This document shows, piece after piece, positions 25,072-32,747 of a stretch of DNA of 64,000 nucleotides (its first letter is position 1; every line of letters starts with the position of its first letter). The position numbers were made by a program, and so were the translations under genes. Source of the DNA: Nocardia grenadensis NBRC 108939 (GTDB taxonomy: Bacteria; Actinomycetota; Actinomycetes; Mycobacteriales; Mycobacteriaceae); the NCBI RefSeq assembly GCF_001613445.1, contig NZ_BDCJ01000002.1:1-64000 (forward strand). The letters run 5' to 3'. The notes below the pieces were generated by a model that was not told the origin of the DNA, ran no database searches, and saw only the letters and a program-made list of their open reading frames with translations.

Positions 25072-25533
25072 GTGTACTCCGGTCTCGCGGGCGTGCTGGC
25101 GCGCTGGTTGCTACCGGCCGTGCTGGCGGTGGCCGTTTCGGGTATGCACCATCTGCCTGCCCGAGCCGGCAGTACGACGCACCATCCGGAGGCCGGCTCC
25201 CCGGCACTCGTCTCGGCGGCGTTCGTCCCGGAGGTGGGACGGTCGCGCGAGGAGGCGGCGCGGCCGTGCTGTCCGTCCTCGTCCGGTGCGCACGTGCCGG
25301 CCCCGCGCGACGACGCCCCGGCCGGCCACGGTGCAGGCCACGATCTACTGCACCTGTGCCTGGCCGTCCTGATGGCCGCGCTGGCCTCGGTACTGATCTT
25401 CGCGGCGCTGCGGCGATATCCGTTCGCGAGGCAACCGGTGCCCGCGGCCACGGCCCGGCCGCGGGCGCTGGCCCGGCCACCACCTGTGCCCATAGCGCAG
25501 CGCCTGGCAGTTCTGGGCGTGTTGCGGTTGTGA
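25072..25533 (+). CDS. DUF6153-like membrane protein
   Basis: 153 residues from GTG 25072. A signal-like hydrophobic N-terminus (LARWLLPAVLAVAVSGMHHL) is followed by a His/Cys-containing extracytoplasmic loop with CC and several His residues, a second hydrophobic segment (HDLLHLCLAVLMAALASVLI), and a basic C-terminal tail. The GMHHL and HDLLHLCLAVL marks fit the small DUF6153 group, which often lies next to copper-related or DUF305 genes in actinobacteria. It is 81 bases upstream of the DUF305 lipoprotein gene on the same strand, in keeping with that. His and Cys residues hint at metal binding, which is unproven. Confidence 0.6.
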   Translation: MYSGLAGVLARWLLPAVLAVAVSGMHHLPARAGSTTHHPEAGSPALVSAAFVPEVGRSREEAARPCCPSSSGAHVPAPRDDAPAGHGAGHDLLHLCLAVLMAALASVLIFAALRRYPFARQPVPAATARPRALARPPPVPIAQRLAVLGVLRL

Positions 25534-25614
25534 TCGGCGCCCGCCGGACCCGTATCCCGGGTCGCGGTGCCGCTTGGTCCCACGCAACACACACTTGAAT
25601 TCGCAGGAGCAACC

Positions 25615-26226
25615 ATGATCGGAAAACTACGCACCGGAACCGCGCTCGCGGTCCTGATCAGTGCGGTCGTACTGACCGGATGCGGTAACGGTGACGACAA
25701 CACCGCTCCGGTGACCTCGTCGCCGGCCGGCACCGCCACGGCGAGCGAGCAGGCGGCCGGTGCGCACAATCAGGCCGATATCCGTTTCGCCGAGGGGATG
25801 ATCCCGCATCATCGCCAGGCCGTGGAGATGGCCGCGCTGGTGCCGTCCCGTTCGAGCGATCCGGCGGTGATCGATCTGGCCGCGCGGATACAGCAGGCGC
25901 AGGATCCGGAGATCACCACCATGACCGGATGGCTACGGGACTGGGGCGTCGCGGTACCCGAGGGCAGCGGGCACGGCGGAATGGACCACGAAACCATGCC
26001 GGGCATGATGACCCACGAGCAGATGATGCAGCTCGAGGCGGCCCGGGGTCCGGAATTCGACCGGATGTGGCTCACCATGATGATCGACCACCACGAGGGT
26101 GCGGTGCAGATGGCCGGAACCGAACTGGCCGAGGGTGCCGACCCCGACGCCAAGGCGCTGGCGCAGCAGATCGCCGATGCACAGCGGGCCGAGATCCAGC
26201 AGATGCAGGAACTGCTGAACGGCTGA
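25615..26226 (+). CDS. DUF305 lipoprotein (CopM-like)
   Basis: 203 residues from ATG 25615, with AGGAG six bases upstream. The lipobox VVLTGC places a lipidated C23 at the outer membrane face. Two DUF305 halves follow, each with paired histidines and Met-rich neighbourhoods: FAEGMIPHHRQAVEMA and MMIDHHEGAVQMAG, with HGGMDHETMPGMMTHEQMMQ between. The His/Met clusters match the DUF305 family, whose CopM member binds copper. Together with the DUF6153-like gene it suggests metal (copper) handling outside the cell, by inference. A very strong palindromic hairpin directly follows the gene. Confidence 0.9.
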   Translation: MIGKLRTGTALAVLISAVVLTGCGNGDDNTAPVTSSPAGTATASEQAAGAHNQADIRFAEGMIPHHRQAVEMAALVPSRSSDPAVIDLAARIQQAQDPEITTMTGWLRDWGVAVPEGSGHGGMDHETMPGMMTHEQMMQLEAARGPEFDRMWLTMMIDHHEGAVQMAGTELAEGADPDAKALAQQIADAQRAEIQQMQELLNG

Positions 26227-26234
26227 CACCGAGA

Positions 26235-26264
26235 GGGCCGGCGCGTGTATACACGCGCCGGTCC
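26235..26264 (+). terminator. Terminator hairpin with 24-base perfect palindrome
   Basis: CCGGCGCGTGTA (26238-26249) and TACACGCGCCGG (26250-26261) are exact complements. Three more pairs extend the stem (one G-T). It begins nine bases after the DUF305 stop codon. The next gene is on the other strand, so it probably ends the DUF305 transcript. There is no T-tract. Confidence 0.7.
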
Positions 26265-26464
26265 TTCCGCTCCAAGAGCTCCGAGCACGCGTCAGTGGGT
26301 GGCCTCCGGGCCGGTCCGATGAGTGCGGCGATCGGGGTGGTGAGCGCGGCGGCAATCGTCGCGTTGCGCCACGGCGGGTCGGCGCGCTCGCTGTCGGGCA
26401 CCCCGCCGCCGATCTGCACCGTGGCGCCGGGGCCGCGGGAAACCGACGGGATGCGCGCCGCCGA

Positions 26465-27016
26465 TCACCGGGTCAGACCCTGTGGGGTGTCGGCATCGTC
26501 GGGCGAACCGGTGCCGTCGCACGGCACCCGCTGAACCAGTGCGGAATTGGCGGCGAGGAATCCGCGCGCGCCGATATCGCCGACCGCTTCGGCGGCCACC
26601 GCCGCGAAGTATTCGGCGCCGAGCAGCACCGGATGTCCGGGACGGCCGTTGTAGGTGGCGGTCGCGAGGCGGGCGCCGCAGGTGAGCAGTTTGCGGACGG
26701 CTTCGGCACCGAGCCACGGCATATCGACGGGGACGACCACGGCCGCGGTTTCGTGGACTGCCGCCAGGCCGGTGGTCAGCGAGGAACCCATCCCGGTCGC
26801 CCACCGTGGATTGTGCACCACCGTGGCCCCGCGCACCCGCAACTCTACCGCGCCGGAGACCACGACCACCCGGGCGCAACCCCCGTCGCGGAGCAGGCGC
26901 ACGGCCCGGTCGACCAGCCGTTCGCCCTCGAACAGCACCTCGGCCTTCGGTTTTCCGAAACGCCGGCCGGCGCCCGCGGCGAGTACCAGTCCCGCGACGC
27001 CGTTTCCGTCATCCAT
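26465..27016 (-). CDS. MobA/MocA-like nucleotidyltransferase
   Basis: 183 residues from ATG 27016. The N-terminal nucleotide-binding signature LVLAAGAGRRFGKPKAEV, the metal-binding VVVPVDMPWL and GRPGHPVLLG mark the molybdenum cofactor guanylyl/cytidylyltransferase (NTP_transf_3) family. These enzymes attach GMP or CMP to molybdopterin; MocA-type proteins act with xanthine dehydrogenase-like enzymes. No molybdoenzyme lies in the window, so the partner is elsewhere. The gene starts 20 bases after the TetR stop and is the last of a run of five same-strand genes beginning with the acyl-CoA dehydrogenase. Confidence 0.85.
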   Translation of the reverse strand: MDDGNGVAGLVLAAGAGRRFGKPKAEVLFEGERLVDRAVRLLRDGGCARVVVVSGAVELRVRGATVVHNPRWATGMGSSLTTGLAAVHETAAVVVPVDMPWLGAEAVRKLLTCGARLATATYNGRPGHPVLLGAEYFAAVAAEAVGDIGARGFLAANSALVQRVPCDGTGSPDDADTPQGLTR

Positions 27017-27036
27017 GCCGAGATCCTCGCCGATGT

Positions 27037-27657
27037 TCAGTTGCCGGGTGGGTCGATACCCAGCAGGGCCGTCTGTACCCGGTGTAACCGGTCCACATCA
27101 CCGCGCAGCCCGGTCACGTTGTCCTGATAGAGGAATGCCTCGCCCAGCCGCACCAGGGAGTAGGCGAGCAGTGACCGTTCCAGCCGGGGTGTGTAGCCGT
27201 CCTGCTCCTCGGCCCGGGTGATGAGCTGTTCCACCGCGACGAGGATGCGTGGCTGGACCGGGCCGTCACTCGCGGTGAGGATGCGCAGGCCCGCCAGCGG
27301 CTCGTTCTCGAAGTACTGGCGGAACGGTTCGTTGCCGGCCATCCAGCGGTTGACCCGGTCCAGCACGCTGAGGATGCGCCGGGCGCCCGATTCGCGCCGG
27401 CGGGCGTCCGCGCGTTCGATGAGGGATTCGAATTCCCCGGCCAGCACGGCGCCGAGCACGCCGTCGCGGGAACCGAACCAGCGGTAGATGGAGGCGCGGC
27501 TCAGTTTGAGCTGGGCGGCGATCGCCTGGATGTCGACCCGTTCCCCGGCCAGGAAAGCCTGCCGGGCCAGTGCTACTACTTCTTCCCGGGTGGCCGAGGC
27601 CGGCCGGCCGGGCGGTCTGGAAGTGCGGCTCGCGGTGGTCACCACGTTATGGTACAT
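27037..27657 (-). CDS. TetR-family regulator
   Basis: 206 residues from ATG 27657, or 201 from an in-frame GTG at 27642 that overlaps the ABC ATPase stop as GTGA. The second is attractive because the preceding gene junction uses the same GTGA arrangement. The helix-turn-helix is at about 35-70 (IAAQLKLSRASIYRWFGSRD). The C-terminal ~130 residues resemble the QsdR-like ligand domain (a run of Arg/Glu helices and LLAYSLVRLGEAFLY). It probably controls its own operon or the acyl-CoA dehydrogenase unit upstream. No clear operator is visible. Confidence 0.85.
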   Translation of the reverse strand: MYHNVVTTASRTSRPPGRPASATREEVVALARQAFLAGERVDIQAIAAQLKLSRASIYRWFGSRDGVLGAVLAGEFESLIERADARRRESGARRILSVLDRVNRWMAGNEPFRQYFENEPLAGLRILTASDGPVQPRILVAVEQLITRAEEQDGYTPRLERSLLAYSLVRLGEAFLYQDNVTGLRGDVDRLHRVQTALLGIDPPGN

Positions 27658-28517
27658 GCATTGTCTTGTGTATCTAAAAGTGGTGGTGGTCCGGTCGTGG
27701 GTATCGAGTGTAGAGCGGGTCGGACCGGCTGGGTCAGCGGGGATCGCGCCGACCACCGGCCGCCTTCCCGGGTGACCTGCACCGGATGGTCGAACGCCGC
27801 GGAAATATTCGCGGTGGTGATAGTTTCGGCCGCCGGGCCCGCCGCGACCGTCCGCCCGTTGGCGATCAGCAGCGCATGGCCGGTCGTCGTCGGCAACTCC
27901 TCGAGATGGTGGGTCACCAGGACGGAGGCGAGTTCGGGGTAGGCCCGGTCCAGCGCGTCGATCGTATGCAGCAGCTGTTCCCGGGCGGCCACATCGAGCC
28001 CGGTGGTCGGTTCGTCGAGTAGTAGCAGGCGCGGTGCGGTGATCAGCGCGCGGGCGATGAGGGTCCGCCCACGTTCCCCCTGGGAGAGGGTGAACCAGGA
28101 GCGTTCGGCCTTCGCGGCCATTCCTACCGCGACGAGTGCTTCTGTCGCCGCCGCGATCTGGGCGTCGGTCGGTGCCCAGCGCGGCGGGGTGTCCACAGTC
28201 CCGGTGAGTCCGGTCAGCACCACATCGCGCACCGGCAGCGGTGAGCGCAGCGGATGCCGCGGGTCGACATGCCCGATCGAGCGCCGCAGCCGCTGCAGCT
28301 CGGCGCGGCCGAGCTGCTCGCCGAGCACCCGGACAGTGCCGGTGGTCGGGTGGGTCACGGCGCCGCAGAAACCCAGGAGTGTGCTCTTGCCCGCGCCGTT
28401 GGGGCCCAGCAGGGCCCAGTGCTCACCCGCGCGCACCGTGAGCGAGATACCGTCGATGATCTGGTTGCCGTCGCGCCGGAAAGTGACATCGGTCAGCTCC
28501 AGGACGGGTGTGGTCAC
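27639..28517 (-). CDS. ABC transporter ATP-binding protein (ATPase only)
   Basis: 292 residues from GTG 28517, whose GTG shares bases with the FCD-gene stop (GTGA), showing translational coupling. All ATPase motifs are present: Walker [13 protein letters not shown]-loop region after WAPTD, signature LSQGERGR (an LSxGE variant), Walker B LLLLDEPT, and the switch VLVTHHLEE. It resembles the small ModF/YcjV-like or Rv0986-type stand-alone ATPases, and no permease is adjacent. The C-terminal ~40 residues are proline-rich and overlap the start of the TetR gene. It may serve a permease encoded elsewhere or act on ribosomes or other soluble targets. Confidence 0.9.
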   Translation of the reverse strand: MTTPVLELTDVTFRRDGNQIIDGISLTVRAGEHWALLGPNGAGKSTLLGFCGAVTHPTTGTVRVLGEQLGRAELQRLRRSIGHVDPRHPLRSPLPVRDVVLTGLTGTVDTPPRWAPTDAQIAAATEALVAVGMAAKAERSWFTLSQGERGRTLIARALITAPRLLLLDEPTTGLDVAAREQLLHTIDALDRAYPELASVLVTHHLEELPTTTGHALLIANGRTVAAGPAAETITTANISAAFDHPVQVTREGGRWSARSPLTQPVRPALHSIPTTGPPPLLDTQDNACTITW

Positions 28518-29104
28518 GAGAAGGCCTCCTTGATGGCGCGCAGATGATCCCGGCTGAGTGCGGTCGCGGCGTCCGGGTCGCGGGCGGCGATGGCGGCGGC
28601 GAGCCGCTCGTGCGCCGCGTGATCGGTGGGTGGGGAGGGGAGCGGGTGGATGTGCAGCATATCGATCATCGCGATCCGCAGCCGCGGCAGGAAGGTATCG
28701 AACAGCTGGATCAGTATGTCGTTGTGCGCGGCCACGATCACGGCGCGATGGAAGGCCGTATCGGCATCGACGTGCTCGGGTACCGAGAGGCCGGGCGCCG
28801 CGCGGCCGGCCAGGGTGCGGAGCTTCTCCTCGACCGCCACGGCGGGGCCTGAACGATCGGCCACCCCGCCGCGGTGCTGCGCGCGGCCGGAAGTCCCGCC
28901 TGAGACCGGTGGGGCTCCGTCCCTGGTGCGCCCGTCGATCCGTTCGCGCAGCAGATCCGCGTGCCCGTTGAGCCGGGCGTAGTCCTCGATGAGATGTAGA
29001 TACACCCAACACAGGCTTCGGTGCTGTCGGGGTGACGACAGCGGTGGTCGAGCCCGCGCTCGGCCACCGGCCGCGTCCGCCACCCGTATCTCGCGCCGGT
29101 ACAC
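28514..29104 (-). CDS. FCD-domain protein lacking the GntR DNA-binding domain
   Basis: 196 residues from GTG 29104. Residues about 85-196 match the FCD (FadR C-terminal ligand-binding) domain: an early [20 protein letters not shown], then histidines in the LHIHPLPSP region and [17 protein letters not shown] with H-L-R near the end, the usual metal-binding set. The N-terminal ~80 residues show no winged helix. Only 32 bases separate its start from the stop of the acyl-CoA dehydrogenase gene, so no room exists for a missing HTH segment on the same transcript. It is either a truncated regulator or a free ligand-binding domain. It overlaps the ABC gene by GTGA. Confidence 0.65.
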   Translation of the reverse strand: MYRREIRVADAAGGRARARPPLSSPRQHRSLCWVYLHLIEDYARLNGHADLLRERIDGRTRDGAPPVSGGTSGRAQHRGGVADRSGPAVAVEEKLRTLAGRAAPGLSVPEHVDADTAFHRAVIVAAHNDILIQLFDTFLPRLRIAMIDMLHIHPLPSPPTDHAAHERLAAAIAARDPDAATALSRDHLRAIKEAFS

Positions 29105-29136
29105 CGCGAAACCGGTGGCCGGATGCGCGCGACCCG

Positions 29137-30933
29137 TCAGAACCAGTTCTCGCGCATATCGAGGGTGGTGGTGTCCAGGCCGGCGAGCAGATCCAGCTGT
29201 GGGCCGGTGCGGGGCAGCTCATGGCGGAAGAAGTAGCGGGCGGCGTGCCGTTTGCCGTCGTAGAAGTCGCCGTCGCGGCCGTGGGCGGCAACCGTCTGCG
29301 CCAGCCAGATCCAGGCCACCACATGGTGGCCGAACGCCTCCAGGTAGACCGAGCTGTTGGCCAGGGCGACCTCGATATCGCCGGCCGCGAACAGGCCGCC
29401 GGTCACCGCGACCAGCCGGCTCCAGGATTCGTCGAGCCGGTCGGCGAGCTCGGCGGTCTCCCCGCCGAGTGCCCGGGCGGCCGCGAGGGTTTCCCGGATC
29501 CTGGTGTCGAGTTCACGCAGGCTCGCGCCCGATTGCTGGGTCACCTTGCGGCCCAGTAGGTCCAGGCCCTGGATGCCGTGCGTCCCCTCGTGGATCGGGT
29601 TGAGCCGGTTGTCGCGGTAGTGCTGTTCGACGTTGTACTCGCGGGTGTAGCCGTAACCGCCGAGGACCTGGATGGCGAGATCGTTGGCGGTCAGACACCA
29701 CTGGGAGGGCCAGCTCTTGGCGATCGGGGTGAGGATGTCCAGCAGCAGGGTGAGCGCGCGGCGTTCGTCGTCGGAACCGGCGGTCCGTTGTTCGTCGATG
29801 AGCCGCGCGCAGTACAGCACCAACGCCAAGCCGCCCTCGGCGTAGCTCTTCTGTGCCAGCAACATTCGCTTCACATCGGCGTGTTCGATGATCGGGCGCT
29901 GCGGAGAGGCCGGGTCGGCGGCGCCCTTGGTGCGGCCCTGTGGGCGGTCGCGGGCGTACTCGAGCGATTCGAGGTAGCCGGTGTAGCCGAGTGCCGCGGC
30001 GACCAGCCCGACTCCGCTGCGGGCCTCGTTCATCATGTGGAACATGTACTTCAGCCCCTGGTGCGGTGCACCGACCAGATAGCCGATCGCGCCGGGGGAG
30101 CGGTCCGGCGTCCAGCGGCCCTCACCGAAGTTGAGCACGGTATTGACGGTGCCGCGGAAACCCATCTTGTGATTGAGCCCGGCCAGCGTCACGTCATTGC
30201 GTTCGCCGCGGGAACCGTCCTCGTTCACCAGATAGCGGGGGACCACGAACAGTGAGATGCCCTTGGTGCCCACCGGCCCGCCGGGGATCTTGGCCAGCAC
30301 CAGGTGCACGATATTGTCCCCGAGTTCGTGGTCACCGCCGGAGATCCACATCTTGGTGCCGAAGATGCGGTAGGTGCCGTCATCGCGCGGTTCGGCCCGG
30401 GTGACGATATCGGCCAGCGAGGAACCGGCCTGGGGTTCGGACAGGCACATGGTGCCGAAGTAGCGGCCTTCCAGCATCGGTGGGACGAAACGTCGCACCA
30501 GTTCTTCGTCGGCGTGCGCGATGAGCAGATTGGCGTTGCCGATGGTGAGCAGCGGGTAAGCGCTGGTACCAGGGTTGGCGGCGTGGAACCAGGCGAAGGC
30601 GGCCTGGGCCACCGCGGCCGGGAGTTGCGCGCCGCCCAGCTCCGCGTCCATGGTGGCCCCGACCATGCCCGCGTCGGCGAACGCGGTCAGTGCGGTGCGC
30701 ACCTCCGGGATGATGGTGACCGTCTCGCCGTCGAAGCTGGGTTCGTGGGCGTCGTTGAGTTTGTTGTGGGTGGCGAAGTACCTGGTGGCCAGCTGTTCGC
30801 TCAGGTCGAGGACGGCGTCGAAGGTCTGGCGTGAATGGTCGGAGAAGCGCGGCCGCCGGGTCAGGTCCTCGACCGCGAGCCATTCGTGGAGCAGGAACTC
30901 GAGGTCGCGCCGGGACAGCAGAGTAGACCGCAT
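29137..30933 (-). CDS. Acyl-CoA dehydrogenase (long form with C-terminal extension)
   Basis: 598 residues from ATG 30933. The FAD/acyl-CoA dehydrogenase signatures [14 protein letters not shown] and, near the C-terminal domain, [20 protein letters not shown] are present. The catalytic base region is [19 protein letters not shown]. The ~130-residue C-terminal extension after this is the acyl-CoA dehydrogenase C-terminal-like domain found in long bacterial forms such as FadE5. It catalyses the FAD-dependent alpha-beta dehydrogenation of an acyl-CoA in beta-oxidation. It is first in a minus-strand run with the FCD protein, ABC ATPase, TetR and MobA-like genes. Chain length preference cannot be judged. 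Confidence 0.92.
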   Translation of the reverse strand: MRSTLLSRRDLEFLLHEWLAVEDLTRRPRFSDHSRQTFDAVLDLSEQLATRYFATHNKLNDAHEPSFDGETVTIIPEVRTALTAFADAGMVGATMDAELGGAQLPAAVAQAAFAWFHAANPGTSAYPLLTIGNANLLIAHADEELVRRFVPPMLEGRYFGTMCLSEPQAGSSLADIVTRAEPRDDGTYRIFGTKMWISGGDHELGDNIVHLVLAKIPGGPVGTKGISLFVVPRYLVNEDGSRGERNDVTLAGLNHKMGFRGTVNTVLNFGEGRWTPDRSPGAIGYLVGAPHQGLKYMFHMMNEARSGVGLVAAALGYTGYLESLEYARDRPQGRTKGAADPASPQRPIIEHADVKRMLLAQKSYAEGGLALVLYCARLIDEQRTAGSDDERRALTLLLDILTPIAKSWPSQWCLTANDLAIQVLGGYGYTREYNVEQHYRDNRLNPIHEGTHGIQGLDLLGRKVTQQSGASLRELDTRIRETLAAARALGGETAELADRLDESWSRLVAVTGGLFAAGDIEVALANSSVYLEAFGHHVVAWIWLAQTVAAHGRDGDFYDGKRHAARYFFRHELPRTGPQLDLLAGLDTTTLDMRENWF

Positions 30934-31071
30934 AACACCCTTTCGGTACAAGTTATCGCCAGAGTATCAAATGTCGTGCGGCGGTCGGCGCTCTGCCGGT
31001 CCACCACCCGTCTCCGACCTTCCTCCGGTGGTGAGGCGCCACATGTACGCGGGCGCCGCCGGGTTATGCTG

Positions 31072-31147
31072 GGCGCGGCGATGGATCTCCGCCGAGACGC
31101 CCGCAGGGATGTCTGAACCGCCTCGTATTCCGGGGGCTGATGGTTCC
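31072..31147 (+). promoter_or_regulatory. crcB leader: Fluoride (crcB) riboswitch
   Basis: The leader carries the conserved elements of the crcB motif in order: GGCGATGG at 31077-31084, CCGCC at 31090-31094, an extra stem formed by AGAC/GTCT, AACCGCC at 31116-31122, and GGCTGATGG at 31135-31143. Two fluoride-exporter genes follow directly. The 3' end leads into a hairpin over the crcB ribosome binding site, so control is probably of translation. Family identification is by motif and gene context. Confidence 0.88.
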
Positions 31148-31163
31148 TTCCCCCATGGAAGGA
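31145..31163 (+). promoter_or_regulatory. Hairpin covering the crcB Shine-Dalgarno sequence
   Basis: TCCTTCC (31145-31151) pairs with GGAAGGA (31157-31163) around a five-base loop. The second arm is the ribosome binding site GGAAGGAG (31157-31164), eight bases before the ATG at 31173. The first arm overlaps the 3' strand of the riboswitch, so aptamer folding should free the site. Confidence 0.7.
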
Positions 31164-31172
31164 GTCTGTCCT

Positions 31173-31661
31173 ATGGCCGAGCATGCGGATCCACATCCGG
31201 CTCTACCCATCGATCCCGACACTTCGACCACTGCTGTCACCCCGCTGCATCTGCGGGTGTGGGCGGTCGTGGCGGTCGGGGTCGGCGGGGTGTTCGGTGC
31301 TCCGCTGCGATACCAGCTCGGTGTGTGGTTTCCGCATTCGGTGGGTGAGTGGCCGGTGACGACGTTCGCGATCAACACTGCCGGTGCGTTCGCGCTGGGT
31401 TGGCTGCTCGAAGGGTTGACGCGGCTCGGCCCCGACAACGGCTGGCGGCGGCGGGCACGGCTGGGTGTGGGTACCGGATTTCTGGGGGCATTCACCACCT
31501 ACAGCACCTTGGCCGTGGATACCGACCTGTTGCTACGGGGCCACCACTGGTCGTCCGCGGCCACCTACGCGGTGGGCACCGTATCGGCCGGGCTGGTGGC
31601 CACCGCCACGGGTATCGCGGTAGGTGCGCGGATGCGGTCCGGGCGGGCGAAAGGGCTGTGA
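31173..31661 (+). CDS. crcB: Fluoride ion channel/exporter CrcB, copy 1
   Basis: 162 residues from ATG 31173 with GGAAGGAG at eight bases. It has four hydrophobic segments and the CrcB/Fluc marks GGVFGAPLRYQLG near helix 1, the pore motif INTAGAFALGW, and GFLGAFTTYSTLAVDT. Compared with typical single CrcB proteins it has an additional ~30-residue polar N-terminus (DPHPALPIDPDTS). The second copy starts within its stop codon (TGATG), so the two subunits are made together and likely form the heterodimeric fluoride channel seen in actinobacteria and Gram-positives. Expression should be turned on by fluoride through the leader. Confidence 0.95.
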   Translation: MAEHADPHPALPIDPDTSTTAVTPLHLRVWAVVAVGVGGVFGAPLRYQLGVWFPHSVGEWPVTTFAINTAGAFALGWLLEGLTRLGPDNGWRRRARLGVGTGFLGAFTTYSTLAVDTDLLLRGHHWSSAATYAVGTVSAGLVATATGIAVGARMRSGRAKGL

Positions 31662-32026
31662 TGACCACGGTATGGATCGCGGTCGCCGGCAGCGCCGGCG
31701 CGATGGCACGGTTCGTGCTGGACGGGGTTATCAAGCATCGCCGCACATCGCAGTTTCCCTGGGCCACGTTGGTGATCAACGTCACCGGTTCGCTCATCCT
31801 CGGGGTCGTCACCGGTGTAGTGCTGTTCCACGGTGCCGCCCGTGACCTCGAACTGATTGTCGGTGTCGGGTTCTGTGGCGGGTACACCACCTTCAGTACC
31901 GCCAGTTTCGAGACCGTGCGCCTGATCCAGAACCAGCGCTACGCGGCGGCGACCGGTAACGCGTTCGGCAGCCTGCTGATCACACTGGCGGCCGGCGGTG
32001 CCGGCCTGGCGCTGGCCGGACTGTGA
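31661..32026 (+). CDS. crcB: Fluoride ion channel/exporter CrcB, copy 2
   Basis: 121 residues, starting at the ATG that shares one base with the stop of the first crcB (TGATG at 31659-31663). Marks: GSAGAMARFVLDG, INVTGSLILGVVTG and GFCGGYTTFSTASFET, the usual N-x2-G and TTFST pore residues, with four hydrophobic segments. The lack of the N-terminal extension seen in copy 1 indicates that the two are not simple recent duplicates but two different half-channel subunits. It is followed 13 bases later by the universal stress gene. Confidence 0.95.
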   Translation: MTTVWIAVAGSAGAMARFVLDGVIKHRRTSQFPWATLVINVTGSLILGVVTGVVLFHGAARDLELIVGVGFCGGYTTFSTASFETVRLIQNQRYAAATGNAFGSLLITLAAGGAGLALAGL

Positions 32027-32039
32027 GGAGTGGGGAGTG

Positions 32040-32588
32040 ATGACCGACCACGACGACCGCGAGCCCCCACCCGGCGGTGCGGGTTGGCGGGCTCCGCACC
32101 GGATCGACGGCCCCATATCGCCCACCGTGGCCCGCTGCCATCTGGTGGTCGGGTTCGACCGCCACCCTGCCGGCCACGCCGCCCTGTCCTACGCGCTCGA
32201 CCTCGGGGCCCGGATCGGCGCGTTCCTGCATGTGGCGCATATCGTCGACACCGACGACCTGCCGATCGACCCCGATGCGGCGGACTGGGAACGAGCCGTG
32301 ACCGAGGCGGTCGAGCGGGAACGTCGTACGGCCTGCGCGATGCTCGAACACGCAGCGGGGCCCTGGGCCTACTACAGCCGCCCGGGTCGCCCGGCGCAGC
32401 TGCTGGCCGGGCTCGCCGACGCCTACGACGCGGAGATGATCATCATCGGTGCTTCCCGCGGCGGGCTGGTATCGCTGCTGGAGCGGCTGCTGGGGGAATC
32501 GGTCTCCGCAACGCTGGTCCACCACGCCCACCGGCCTGTGCTCCTGGTCCCCGCACCCGCGAGGGCTCGGAAACCGGACGGAGCGTGA
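32040..32588 (+). CDS. Universal stress protein (UspA family)
   Basis: 182 residues from ATG 32040, with GGGGAG upstream. One Usp domain follows a ~30-residue polar lead: VVGFDRHPAGHAALSYALDL at the start and the ATP-binding turn IIGASRGGLVSLLERLLGES near the end, matching the G-x2-G-x9-G-S/T pattern of ATP-binding Usp proteins. It begins 13 bases after crcB copy 2, so it belongs to the fluoride-riboswitch operon. Physiological role in fluoride stress is an inference from this linkage. A perfect palindrome follows the gene, before the convergent cysNC gene. Confidence 0.9.
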   Translation: MTDHDDREPPPGGAGWRAPHRIDGPISPTVARCHLVVGFDRHPAGHAALSYALDLGARIGAFLHVAHIVDTDDLPIDPDAADWERAVTEAVERERRTACAMLEHAAGPWAYYSRPGRPAQLLAGLADAYDAEMIIIGASRGGLVSLLERLLGESVSATLVHHAHRPVLLVPAPARARKPDGA

Positions 32589-32612
32589 TCCGCGACGCAC
32601 CCGGTCGGCGGA

Positions 32613-32630
32613 ACTCCTGAATTCAGGAGT
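32613..32630. terminator. 18-base perfect palindrome after usp
   Basis: ACTCCTGAA-TTCAGGAGT is an exact inverted repeat 24 bases past the usp stop, in the gap between convergent usp and cysNC. A terminator for either side is likely, although an operator cannot be excluded. Confidence 0.4.
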
Positions 32631-32747
32631 ACCGGGCAGAACACGGCCTGGGCGGTAGGCGGCGCGCGATCCCGTCGGGCGCCGCGACCGAGCGCCGACG
32701 AAACCGGTCCCGCCGACGGCTCCCACCGGTTCCTACCACCGCGCGGG

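Noticed and set aside
26320..26534. Small plus-strand frame overlapping the MobA-like gene end
   Set aside because: No ribosome binding site or conserved feature; it overlaps the last codons of the MobA-like gene on the other strand.
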